Assembly: GCF_029813775.1 (NCBI RefSeq)
Contig: NZ_JARVKW010000017.1
Span: 62,001-126,000, forward strand
DNA length: 64,000 bases
DNA from: Streptomyces sp. DH24
GTDB taxonomy: Bacteria; Actinomycetota; Actinomycetes; Streptomycetales; Streptomycetaceae
Direction of reading: 5' to 3'
Part shown: one piece after another, positions 17,047 through 24,271 of the stretch
Layout of the letters: every line of letters starts with the position of its first letter
Position numbering within the stretch: position 1 is the stretch's first letter
Translations under genes and position numbers: made by a program
The notes under the pieces: model-generated
Database searches by the model: none
The model's input: the letters and a program-made list of their open reading frames with translations, nothing else
What the model was told of the DNA's origin: nothing

Positions 17047-18252
17047 ATGGCACAGCTGCGCAGCAAGAGACTCCGGATCGCCGCCACGACCACCCTGGCG
17101 ACCGCCGCCCTCGTCGGCGGACTCACCGCACTGCCCGCCCAGGCCGCCCCCGCCGAGGGGACCGTGCTGGCCGCCGGCTCCCCCTCCGCGGTCAAGGACA
17201 GCTACATCGTCACGCTGAAGAAGGCGGCCGGCTTCAAGGCCTCCTCGACCACGGGCAAGAACCTCATCAAGGAGTACGGCGGCACGGTCAAGAAGACGTT
17301 CGGCGCCGCGCTGAACGGCTACACCGCCACCCTCTCCGCCGACGAGGCCCGGCGGCTCGCCGCCGACCCGGCGGTGGCCTCCGTCGAGCAGGACCAGCGC
17401 GTGCGGGTCGCCGCCACCCAGACCAACGCCCCCTGGGGTCTGGACCGCATCGACCAGACCTCCCTGCCGCTGAACGGCACCTACACCTACCCGGACACCG
17501 CGGGCAGCGGCGTGACCGTGTACATCATCGACACCGGCGTGCGCATCACCCACAGCCAGATCAGCGGCCGGGCGGTCAACGGCTACGACGCCGTCGACGG
17601 CGACAACGTCGCCCAGGACGGCAACGGCCACGGCACCCACGTGGCCACGACGGTCGCGGGCAGCACGTACGGCGTCGCCAAGAAGGCGAAGATCGTGGCC
17701 GTCCGGGTGCTGAACAACAGCGGCTCCGGCACCACCGCCGGCGTGATCGCGGGCGTCGACTGGGTGACGAGGAACCACTCCGGCCCCTCGGTCGCCAACA
17801 TGTCGCTCGGCGGCGGCGTCTCCAGCACGCTGGACAGCGCGGTCCGCAACTCCATAGCCAGCGGCGTGACCTACGCCGTCGCCGCGGGCAACAGCAACAC
17901 CAGCGCCTCCTCCTCGTCCCCGGCCCGCGTCGCCGAGGCGATCACGGTCGGCGCCACCACCAGCACGGACGCCCGCGCCAGCTACTCCAACTACGGCTCC
18001 GCGCTGGACATCTTCGCCCCCGGCTCCTCCATCACGGCCGGCTGGCACACCAGTGACACCGCGACGAACACCATCTCCGGTACGTCGATGGCCACCCCGC
18101 ACGTCGCGGGCGCCGCCGCCGTCTACCTCGCGGGCCACCCCTCGGCCACGCCGTCCCAGGTCGCCTCGGCGCTGGTCAACGGCGCGACCACCGGCAAGGT
18201 CACCGGCGCGGGCACCGGCTCCCCGAACCGCCTGCTGAAGCTCGTTCCGTAA
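17047..18252 (+). CDS. Secreted subtilisin-family serine protease (proteinase K-like)
   Basis: The 401-residue prepro-enzyme has a signal peptide (cleavage near ALPAQAAP), an I9 inhibitor propeptide at about residues 48-122 (SYIVTLKKAAG ... VASVEQDQRV) and an S8 catalytic domain. The triad is Asp162 (IIDTGV), His195 (GNGHGTHVA) and Ser347 (SGTSMATPH), with oxyanion Asn282 (AAGNSN). The order and lengths match the proteinase K/aqualysin subfamily without a C-terminal extension. It degrades extracellular protein. SD GAGGAGG precedes the ATG, and a strong hairpin terminator follows the stop. Confidence 0.97.
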   Translation: MAQLRSKRLRIAATTTLATAALVGGLTALPAQAAPAEGTVLAAGSPSAVKDSYIVTLKKAAGFKASSTTGKNLIKEYGGTVKKTFGAALNGYTATLSADEARRLAADPAVASVEQDQRVRVAATQTNAPWGLDRIDQTSLPLNGTYTYPDTAGSGVTVYIIDTGVRITHSQISGRAVNGYDAVDGDNVAQDGNGHGTHVATTVAGSTYGVAKKAKIVAVRVLNNSGSGTTAGVIAGVDWVTRNHSGPSVANMSLGGGVSSTLDSAVRNSIASGVTYAVAAGNSNTSASSSSPARVAEAITVGATTSTDARASYSNYGSALDIFAPGSSITAGWHTSDTATNTISGTSMATPHVAGAAAVYLAGHPSATPSQVASALVNGATTGKVTGAGTGSPNRLLKLVP

Positions 18253-18294
18253 GTACGGCGCCGGCCCGGCCGGCGACGCCCCACCAGAACCACC

Positions 18295-18326
18295 GGTCCC
18301 CGGAGGCACTTCGGCCTCCGGGGACC
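18295..18326 (+). terminator. Rho-independent-like hairpin after subtilase
   Basis: A 13-bp perfect GC stem (GGTCCCCGGAGGC / GCCTCCGGGGACC) with loop ACTTCG is followed by TTTCG, 43 nt after the subtilase stop. Confidence 0.85.
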
Positions 18327-18464
18327 TTTCGTCGTCCGCGAAACCCACCCGCACGGCCCGAACCGGCGGGGCCGCCACAGGTGTTGCCGAACCACCGAAG
18401 GGGACAGGGCGCGCGCCCGGGAAACCGGGTGCACGCGGCGTCCGCGTGCCGGATCATGGACGGC

Positions 18465-19559
18465 ATGTCTGCGAACCCACACGACGCTCTGCCGATCCGG
18501 CTCAACGTCGACGACTCCGACTCCCCGTCCGACGTCGTCGACGCGCTGTTCCTCGGCCGCTTCGCGACGGGCGAGCAGCCGTACTCGCACGCGGCGAACA
18601 TCGAGCGCGTCCGCTCCGGCGCGACCCTGCTGCCGCCCGGCGCCCGCGTGCTGCGCGCCGCCCGCGACGACGACCGCAGCGCCGTCCTCGCGGAGGGCGA
18701 CGGCTGGACCGTGCTGGTCTCCCGCTGGAACCGGGGCGCCGACGTCACGGTGACGGCGACCAGCGCCGAACTGGCCGCCAAGGTCCTCGACCAGGCCACC
18801 GAGGGCGCGGCCGACGAACCCGAACCCCAGCCGGAGAACGTGACGATGGGGTTCTGGTACGTCTCACCGCGGCGCGGCCCGCACCGCACGACCCGGCAGA
18901 TCTCCGCGGGCACCTGGGACGAGGTGCGCGGCAACTACACGGCGCCGGTCGCCGACGCGATGGACCGCCTGATGAAGACGACCCCAAAGGACATCGCCGG
19001 GCGGCTGCTCCTGCTGCACGGTCCGCCCGGCACCGGCAAGACGTCGGCGCTGCGCACGCTCGCCCGGTCCTGGCGTGACTGGTGCCAGGTGGACTGCGTC
19101 CTGGACCCGGAGCGGCTGTTCTCCGACGTCGGCTATCTGATGGACATCGCGATCGGCGAGGAGGACACCGCGGGCAAGTCCCGCTGGCGGCTGCTGCTCC
19201 TGGAGGACTGCGACGAACTGATCCGCGGCGAGGCCAAGCACACCGCCGGACAGGCGCTGTCCCGCCTGCTGAACCTGACGGACGGCCTGCTCGGCCAGGG
19301 ACGCAACGTCCTGGTCGGCGTCACCACCAACGAGGACCTCGAACGCCTGCACCCGGCCGTCGTCCGGCCCGGCCGCTGCCTGGCCCGCATCGAGGTGGGG
19401 CCGCTGACCCGCCGGGAGGCGGTGAACTGGCTGGGCACCGAGGAGGGCGTCGGCCGCGAGGGCGCCACGCTGGCCGAGCTGTACGCGCTGCGCCGGGGCA
19501 CCTCGCCGACGTCGCTGCCGGAACCCCGGGAGGGCGCGGACGCCGGGCTGTACCTGTAG
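18465..19559 (+). CDS. AAA ATPase with DUF5925 N-terminal domain
   Basis: The protein has about 364 residues. The N-terminal half (SDSPSDVVDALFLGRFATGE, then ENVTMGFWYVSP) matches the DUF5925 region found ahead of AAA modules in actinobacteria. The AAA core has Walker A HGPPGTGKTSAL, Walker B LLLLEDCDELI, sensor-1 VGVTTNEDLERLHPAV and an Arg-finger-like VVRPGRCLARIEV. The CbbX/spastin-like layout suggests a remodelling or chaperone ATPase, but no partner is encoded next to it. The start is ATG 18465 (MSANPHD); ATG 18456 is an alternative. A DUF72 gene begins 20 nt downstream, so the two may be co-transcribed. Confidence 0.82.
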   Translation: MSANPHDALPIRLNVDDSDSPSDVVDALFLGRFATGEQPYSHAANIERVRSGATLLPPGARVLRAARDDDRSAVLAEGDGWTVLVSRWNRGADVTVTATSAELAAKVLDQATEGAADEPEPQPENVTMGFWYVSPRRGPHRTTRQISAGTWDEVRGNYTAPVADAMDRLMKTTPKDIAGRLLLLHGPPGTGKTSALRTLARSWRDWCQVDCVLDPERLFSDVGYLMDIAIGEEDTAGKSRWRLLLLEDCDELIRGEAKHTAGQALSRLLNLTDGLLGQGRNVLVGVTTNEDLERLHPAVVRPGRCLARIEVGPLTRREAVNWLGTEEGVGREGATLAELYALRRGTSPTSLPEPREGADAGLYL

Positions 19560-19579
19560 CGGGGTGCTTTGATGGACGT

Positions 19580-20359
19580 ATGACCCTGTTCGTCGGGACG
19601 TCGGGGTGGCAGTACAAGGACTGGCGGGGCGTGCTCTACCCGGCCGGGTGTCCGACGCGGCTGTGGCTGGAGGAGTACGCGGCACGCTTCGACACGGTGG
19701 AGATCAACAACGCGTTCTACCGGCTGCCGTCCCGGGAGACCTTCCAGGCCTGGCGGGAGCGCACGCCGGAACACTTCGTCGTCGCGGTGAAGGCCAGCCG
19801 GTACCTCACCCACATCAAGCGGCTGAAGGACCCCGAGGAGCCGGTGGAGCGCCTGATGAGCCACGCCGCCGGGCTGGGCGACCGCCTCGGTCCGGTCCTG
19901 CTCCAGCTGCCGCCGACGCTGCGCTGCGACCCGGCCCTGCTGGACGCCTGCCTGGCCCGCTTCCCCGCGTCGACGCGGGTCGCGGTCGAGCCGCGCCACG
20001 CGTCGTGGTGGAACGGGGAGGTCCGCGACGTCCTGACCGCCCGGGGCGCCGCCCTGTGCTGGGCGGACGTCCTGGCCCGCCCGGTGACACCGCTGTGGCG
20101 CACCGCCGACTGGGGTTACGTCCGCTTCCACCAGGGCCGCGCCAGGGCGTGGCCGCGCTACGGCAGACAGTCCCTGCGGACGTGGGCCGAGCGGATCGCC
20201 GACACCTGGCCGGAAGGGCGGGAGGGGCCGGACGATGCGGACGGGCCGGACGTCTACGCGTACTTCAACAACGACCCGAACGGGGCGGCGGTGCACGACG
20301 CGGCGACGTTCGCGAGGGCGGCGCGGTCGGCGGGGCTCAGGCCCACCCGCACGCCGTGA
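19580..20359 (+). CDS. DUF72 family protein (YecE-like TIM-barrel fold)
   Basis: The 259-residue protein opens with VGTSGWQYKDWRGVLYP, contains FDTVEINNAFYRLPS and FVVAVKASRYLTHIKRL, and ends with DVYAYFNNDPNGAAVHDA, all characteristic of DUF72. The biochemical function of the family is unsettled; structural work places it among TIM barrels with a possible nucleic-acid or phosphate ligand. It follows the AAA ATPase by 20 nt. Its 3' flank runs into a 29-bp tandem array. Length is normal for the family. Confidence 0.88.
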   Translation: MTLFVGTSGWQYKDWRGVLYPAGCPTRLWLEEYAARFDTVEINNAFYRLPSRETFQAWRERTPEHFVVAVKASRYLTHIKRLKDPEEPVERLMSHAAGLGDRLGPVLLQLPPTLRCDPALLDACLARFPASTRVAVEPRHASWWNGEVRDVLTARGAALCWADVLARPVTPLWRTADWGYVRFHQGRARAWPRYGRQSLRTWAERIADTWPEGREGPDDADGPDVYAYFNNDPNGAAVHDAATFARAARSAGLRPTRTP

Positions 20360-20451
20360 CCGGCTCCCGCCCGGCCGGGGCCGTGTCGGCGAGGCGGCGC
20401 TGCCGCGCGACGCCCGGCCCGCACCGGACGCCGAGCGGCACCGGCACCTCG

Positions 20452-20567
20452 CGGACTCGGCCCAGTCCCCGTAAGCCGCGCGGACTCGGCCCAGTCCCCG
20501 TAAGCCGCGCGGACTCGGCCCAGTCCCCGTAAGCCGCGCGGACTCGGCCTAGTCCCCGTAAGCCGCG
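20452..20567. repeat. 29-bp direct tandem array (4 copies) derived from gntR 3' end
   Basis: Four contiguous 29-bp units start at 20452, 20481, 20510 and 20539. Units 1-3 are identical. Unit 4 differs by one base (C to T in GGCCTAGTCC) and contains the genuine C-terminal codons and TAG stop of the leftward GntR gene. In the other units the same position reads TGG. The array therefore looks like a duplication of the gene's own tail. There are no spacers, so it is not a CRISPR array. Confidence 0.95.
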
Positions 20568-20917
20568 CGCAGGGCGTCCCGTACGGCTGCCAGCGCGTCG
20601 GACTCCGTGTGCCCGAGTCTGCGCGCCCGCTCGACGTAGGCCTGTGCCGCCGACGCCAGTTCACGCTCCGCCGCCGAACCGGCGGCGGCCACGAACGTGC
20701 CGTTGCGCCCCCGCGTCTCGATCACCCCGTCCGCCTCCAGCGCCCGGTAGGCCTTGGCGACCGTGTTCGCGGCGAGCCCCAGCGACTCGGCCAGCCCGCG
20801 CACGGTCGGCAGCCGGTAGCCCACCGGCAGCGCGCCCGACCGGGCCTGTTCGGAGATCTGCGCCCGCACCTGCTCGTACGGCGGAGCGCTGTCGTCGATG
20901 TGGATCTTCAAGTTCAC
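20549..20917 (-). CDS. GntR family regulator, YtrA-like short form
   Basis: The 122-residue protein is a winged helix (PPYEQVRAQISEQARSGAL, LPTVRGLAESLGLAANTVAK, GVIETRGRNGTFV) plus a short C-terminal helical tail for dimerisation. This is typical of the YtrA subfamily, which often represses ABC exporter operons. The GTG at 20917 (MNLKIHIDDSAPPYEQ once initiated) is the natural family start, although GGGCG abuts it and SD spacing is poor. No ABC genes adjoin it. The divergent acetyltransferase starts 70 nt away and may share regulation. The last eight codons lie in unit 4 of a 29-bp tandem array. Confidence 0.85.
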   Translation of the reverse strand: MNLKIHIDDSAPPYEQVRAQISEQARSGALPVGYRLPTVRGLAESLGLAANTVAKAYRALEADGVIETRGRNGTFVAAAGSAAERELASAAQAYVERARRLGHTESDALAAVRDALRAAYGD

Positions 20918-20987
20918 CGCCCGATTGTCCCGCACGCGACGGAAAATGAGAGGCATCCGGCGGCCTCCCCCCGTAGCGTGCGCCTCC

Positions 20988-21917
20988 ATGACCGTGATCG
21001 TGCGCAACCTCCGTCCCGGCGTCAGAGCCGACGCGGAGGGCTTCTCCCTGGTCCGTCTCATGGCGGTCCCCTTCATGCTGTCCACGCCGGAATCCGTGCT
21101 GCACAACCTGACGCACTCCCACCCGGACGCCCACTTCACGCAGCTCGTCGCCGAGGAGGACGGCGAGATCATCGGCACCGCCCAGGTCAGCCTCGCCCAC
21201 GAGAGCCCGGAGCCCGGCCGGGGTTCCGCCAACGTCTACGTCCGCCCGGACCGGACGGGGCGCGGCGCCGGATCGCTCCTGGCCCGTACCGCCGAGGAAC
21301 TGCTGGCCTCCCTCGGCGTGACGAAGGTCTTCTCGTGGGTCCCGGACGAGCCGGCCAACCGCGCGTTCGCCGAGCGGCGCGGCTACACGGCGAGCCGCTC
21401 GGCCCACTTCCTCCGACTGGATCTCGTGAACGGCACGCTGCCACCGCTCCAGGACCCGCCGCCCGGCGTCGAGTTGCGCACGGGTGCCGACTTCGCGGAC
21501 GATCCGCGCCCGATGTTCGAGCTGGACGCGGAGACCACGTCGGACGAACCGAGCGACATCGACGTCGAGTTCACCGACTACGAGGCCTGGCTGGCGGAGA
21601 CCTGGCGGCATCCCCTCCTCGATCTCGCCCTGACCTCGGTCGCCGTGGTGGACGGCCGCCCCGCCGCCTTCACCGCGGCCTACACCGACGGCGGCACCCG
21701 CTACAGCACGGCGATGACCGGTACCGCCCGCGCCCACCGCGGCCGGGGCCTGGCCAAGCTCGCCAAGAACGACTCCCTGCACCGGGCCCGCGCCGCCGGG
21801 TACCGGGAGGCGTTCACGGGCAACGACGCGGGGAACGGGCCGATGCTCGCGATCAACAAGTGGTTCGGGTACGAGGTGGCCGGGACGGAGGTGCGCCATG
21901 TCCGCGAACTCTCCTGA
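20988..21917 (+). CDS. Tandem GNAT acetyltransferase
   Basis: The 309-residue protein has two GNAT folds. The first has the acetyl-CoA loop VYVRPDRTGRGAGSLL near residue 90. The second, with TGTARAHRGRGLAKLAK near residue 250, is the better conserved site. Mycothiol synthase-like and several antibiotic acetyltransferases share this duplicated layout; which substrate is used is not clear. The ATG at 20988 fits the conserved beginning TVIVRNLRPG. It overlaps the next gene by 20 nt, which suggests translational coupling with the DUF402 hydrolase. Confidence 0.82.
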   Translation: MTVIVRNLRPGVRADAEGFSLVRLMAVPFMLSTPESVLHNLTHSHPDAHFTQLVAEEDGEIIGTAQVSLAHESPEPGRGSANVYVRPDRTGRGAGSLLARTAEELLASLGVTKVFSWVPDEPANRAFAERRGYTASRSAHFLRLDLVNGTLPPLQDPPPGVELRTGADFADDPRPMFELDAETTSDEPSDIDVEFTDYEAWLAETWRHPLLDLALTSVAVVDGRPAAFTAAYTDGGTRYSTAMTGTARAHRGRGLAKLAKNDSLHRARAAGYREAFTGNDAGNGPMLAINKWFGYEVAGTEVRHVRELS

Positions 21918-22398
21918 CGGCGCGCGCCGGGTGGAGGTCGTGCTCGTCAAGGCGGGCCGCACGAAGATCCGTTACCCGGCCGAGCTGCTCTCGGACGACG
22001 GCACGCGCGTCGCCGTGCGTGCCCCGTGGGCGGGCGACGCCGTCCGCGACTTCGGCTTCGTCCGCTTCGAGGCCGGTGACGTCTTCACGGAGTACTACTG
22101 GCGGGACCGCTGGTACTCCGTGAAGGAGGTCCGGGACGCCGGGGGCGGCCTCAAGGGCTGGTACTGCGACATCACCCGCCCCGCGGTCCTGACCGGGGGC
22201 GAGCTGGTCGTCGAGGACCTCGACCTGGACCTGTGGCGCTCGGCGGACGGCACGGACGTACGACGGCTGGACGAGGACGAGTTCGCCGCGAGCGGGCTCG
22301 CGGAGCGGGACCCCGGGGCCGCCGCGCGCGCCATGGCCGCCCTGGACGAGCTGGAGAACCTCGCCCGCGGCGGCGGTTTCGAGGCGCTGACGGCCTAG
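21898..22398 (+). CDS. DUF402 / FomD-like nucleotide hydrolase
   Basis: The 166-residue protein shows the DUF402 core: WYSVKEVRDAGGGLKGWYCD, then ITRPAV and the metal-binding acidic run VVEDLDLDLWRSADG. Members include nucleoside di/triphosphatases and FomD, which hydrolyses cytidylyl phosphonates, so a small metal-dependent phosphate-ester hydrolase in the cytoplasm is likely. It starts inside the 3' end of the upstream acetyltransferase. A 190-bp inverted-repeat-bounded segment begins 4 nt after its stop. Confidence 0.82.
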   Translation: MSANSPDGARRVEVVLVKAGRTKIRYPAELLSDDGTRVAVRAPWAGDAVRDFGFVRFEAGDVFTEYYWRDRWYSVKEVRDAGGGLKGWYCDITRPAVLTGGELVVEDLDLDLWRSADGTDVRRLDEDEFAASGLAERDPGAAARAMAALDELENLARGGGFEALTA

Positions 22399-22402
22399 GC
22401 GG

Positions 22403-22592
22403 GTCCGCGAAGCGGCGTCGTCGCCCGGAGGGCGGTCGGCCGCGCGGCGTCCGGTGGGTGCCCCGGGGGTCCCCCCGGCGGGAGGCTGGGGAGTGCCGCC
22501 CGGAAGCGCTCGTACTGGGCGCACTGGGGCTTTCGGGCGGTGCGGCGAGAGGGGCGTGCCGGACGGCGCGCGGCAGGCGCCGCTTCGCGGAC
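22403..22592. repeat. Segment bounded by perfect 15-bp inverted repeats (MITE/REP-like)
   Basis: GTCCGCGAAGCGGCG at 22403-22417 is the exact reverse complement of 22578-22592, enclosing 160 bp with no gene. Outside the arms, CGGCCTAGG (22391-22399, overlapping the DUF402 stop) and CGGCCCAGG (22594-22602) form an 8/9 match direct repeat. The interior includes GGGGGTCCCCCCGG and GGAGGCTGGGGAG, strings I recall as frequent in Streptomyces intergenic repeats. Confidence 0.5.
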
Positions 22593-22614
22593 ACGGCCCA
22601 GGGCCGCGGGCCGC

Positions 22615-23226
22615 TCAACCCGTCGTCGCCACCACCGCGTACCGCTCGTCGGTCACCGCCTTCCCCCACAGCAGCGGGTCGTTGGACAGCGGCTCCACGC
22701 GCACGTGCCCGGTGAGGGGCGCGAGCAGGGCGGTGAGCCGGTCGGCCGGTATGCCGACCGGGCCGGTCTCCCCCCACACGCCCTCCACCAGCACCAGCCG
22801 CCCTCCGGGGCGCAGCAGCGACCACCAGCGCCGCAGCACGCGCGCGGGGCCTGGCAGCGTCCACAGCACGTGCCGTACGAGCACGGCGTCGAAGCGCCGG
22901 TCGCCGACCGGTGGTGCCGCCGCGTCACCGACGAGGAACACCGCGTCACGTCCGGCGAGTTTCCCGCGGGCCAGGGCCACCATGGCCGGGGCCAGGTCGA
23001 CACCGGTCACGCGGTGTCCCTGCTCGGCGGCGAGGAGCGACAGGCTGCCGGTGCCGCAGCCGAGGTCCAGGACGTCGCCCGCCCGCTCGGGCAGCCAGGA
23101 GCGCAGCCGGGCGTCCCAGGCACGGCGCGTCGCCGGGTCGCGCAGGCCGTGATCGGGCGCCTCGTCGAAGGTGGCTGCCGCGGCTTCCCAGTCCTGCGGG
23201 GTTTGCGGAGCGCTGTTCATGGTCAT
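22615..23226 (-). CDS. SAM-dependent methyltransferase, class I
   Basis: The 203-residue protein has the Rossmann motif I VLDLGCGTGSLSLL near residue 52, motif II VTGVDLAPAMVALA, and a post-motif VGDAAAPPVGDRRFDAVLVR followed by LRPGGRLVLVEGVWGE. This pattern matches UbiE/BioC-like small-molecule methyltransferases. The substrate is not predictable. The start is ATG 23226 (MTMNSAPQTPQDWE), with ATG 23220 as alternative. Direct repeats CCACTGACAG flank the promoter region just upstream. Confidence 0.85.
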   Translation of the reverse strand: MTMNSAPQTPQDWEAAAATFDEAPDHGLRDPATRRAWDARLRSWLPERAGDVLDLGCGTGSLSLLAAEQGHRVTGVDLAPAMVALARGKLAGRDAVFLVGDAAAPPVGDRRFDAVLVRHVLWTLPGPARVLRRWWSLLRPGGRLVLVEGVWGETGPVGIPADRLTALLAPLTGHVRVEPLSNDPLLWGKAVTDERYAVVATTG

Positions 23227-23246
23227 GCACCCCAGAGTGACACCAG

Positions 23247-23284
23247 CCACTGACAGTCCGATTCGTGACAGCCGCCACTGACAG
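23247..23284. promoter_or_regulatory. Direct repeats CCACTGACAG upstream of methyltransferase
   Basis: Two exact 10-mers (23247-23256 and 23275-23284) are spaced 28 bp apart, each preceded by a GTGACA at similar distance. They lie 20-58 nt upstream of the leftward methyltransferase start and upstream of the rightward 44-aa gene. The arrangement suggests tandem binding sites for a regulator. Confidence 0.4.
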
Positions 23285-23365
23285 ACCCGCGCCGATGAGT
23301 AACTCTCGCCGAACGTGTCTACCTCCGTGAGAACGCGGAACCCGGTAGCACTGAAGGAGGCAGCC

Positions 23366-23500
23366 ATGCGCCGTGTGACCGTGCAGAAGCCCCTGAAGAA
23401 GACGGACGTCCGCCGAGTCCTGGAGGAGGCGGACGAGCGCCCCGCGGGGCGACCCGAGGTCCGCAAGGACATCGCCCGCACATGGTGGCCGGACTGCTGA
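23366..23500 (+). CDS. 44-residue peptide gene, function unknown
   Basis: The ATG at 23366 is preceded by a near-perfect SD (AAGGAGG, 6 nt spacing), which decides this start over an ATG at 23315. The peptide is strongly charged (MRRVTVQKPLKKTDVRRVLE ...) with alternating basic and acidic helices and ends in ARTWWPDC. There is no signal peptide or membrane helix. The aromatic-Cys end is unusual. It could be a small regulatory or partner protein of the neighbours. Codon third positions are G/C biased, as expected of real genes here. Confidence 0.6.
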   Translation: MRRVTVQKPLKKTDVRRVLEEADERPAGRPEVRKDIARTWWPDC

Positions 23501-23526
23501 CGACGCGGCGCGACCCGTGAGACGCG

Positions 23527-24072
23527 TCAGGTCAGCCTCTTGCGGTAGTGGATGCGGTCGTACGGCCCCGCCACACGCCGCTCGACGACTTCGTAGCCGT
23601 ACCTCGGATAGATCTTCTGGTTCTCCCACATCATCGCGTTGGTGTAGAGCCTGACTTCGGGCAGGCCGAGCGCACGCGCGTGTGCGTCCACGAACCGCAG
23701 CAGCCGTCGCCCCACGCCTCTTCCGTGGGCGTCGGGGTGAACGGCGATGCTGTCGAGGAACAGATGGTCCTGGAACGCCTCGACCACGACGAGCCCGACG
23801 ACCCGCCCGCCGCCGGGTTCCCTCAACTCCTCCCCGGCCGACTGCCTGCCGGCCGGCTCCTCGCCGCCCGGCTTCATGCCGCCCAGGTCCTCGCCGCCCG
23901 GCTCCTCGGCGACGAACACCTTGCCTGCGGCCACGTTCGCCGCGTGGTCGGCCTCCATGGGCTGGGGCACCACACCGATGCGCTCGATGTAGTGCTCGTA
24001 GGCGGCGTCGGTGACGGCCTTCACGGCGGGTACGTCGGCCGGGACGGCCGGCCGGATCTCCTCGTCTCGCAT
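23527..24072 (-). CDS. GNAT acetyltransferase with Gly/Glu-rich insertion
   Basis: The 181-residue protein starts at ATG 24072 (MRDEEIRPAVPADVPAVKAV). The acetyl-CoA motif VHPDAHGRGVGRRLLRF lies near residue 118 and the end KIYPRYGYEVVERRVAGPYD is typical of GNAT. Between beta strands 2 and 3 there is a roughly 33-residue low-complexity insertion (EEPGGEDLGGMKPGGEEPAG...) absent from usual members. It is made of imperfect Pro-Gly-Gly-Glu repeats and probably forms a flexible surface loop. The substrate is unknown. Confidence 0.85.
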   Translation of the reverse strand: MRDEEIRPAVPADVPAVKAVTDAAYEHYIERIGVVPQPMEADHAANVAAGKVFVAEEPGGEDLGGMKPGGEEPAGRQSAGEELREPGGGRVVGLVVVEAFQDHLFLDSIAVHPDAHGRGVGRRLLRFVDAHARALGLPEVRLYTNAMMWENQKIYPRYGYEVVERRVAGPYDRIHYRKRLT

Positions 24073-24271
24073 GCCGCGAACGCTAGCTGTCTGAGCGCAG
24101 CCTGAGCACTCCCTTAACGCCGCCATAAGGATCGCCTCCACCCGCCCCCAGCAGGCGATTTCGCGGGTCCTCGGGGCTAGTTTCGGATCACCCCCCACGG
24201 GATCACGCCCGGGGTTCACCCCCGGAGCCCCCCATGTGATCGCGCATCAGGACCGTTCCGAGGAGTTCCGC

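Noticed and set aside
20452..20567. Possible CRISPR array
   Set aside because: The units are contiguous without spacers and coincide with the end of a gene, so they are a tandem duplication.
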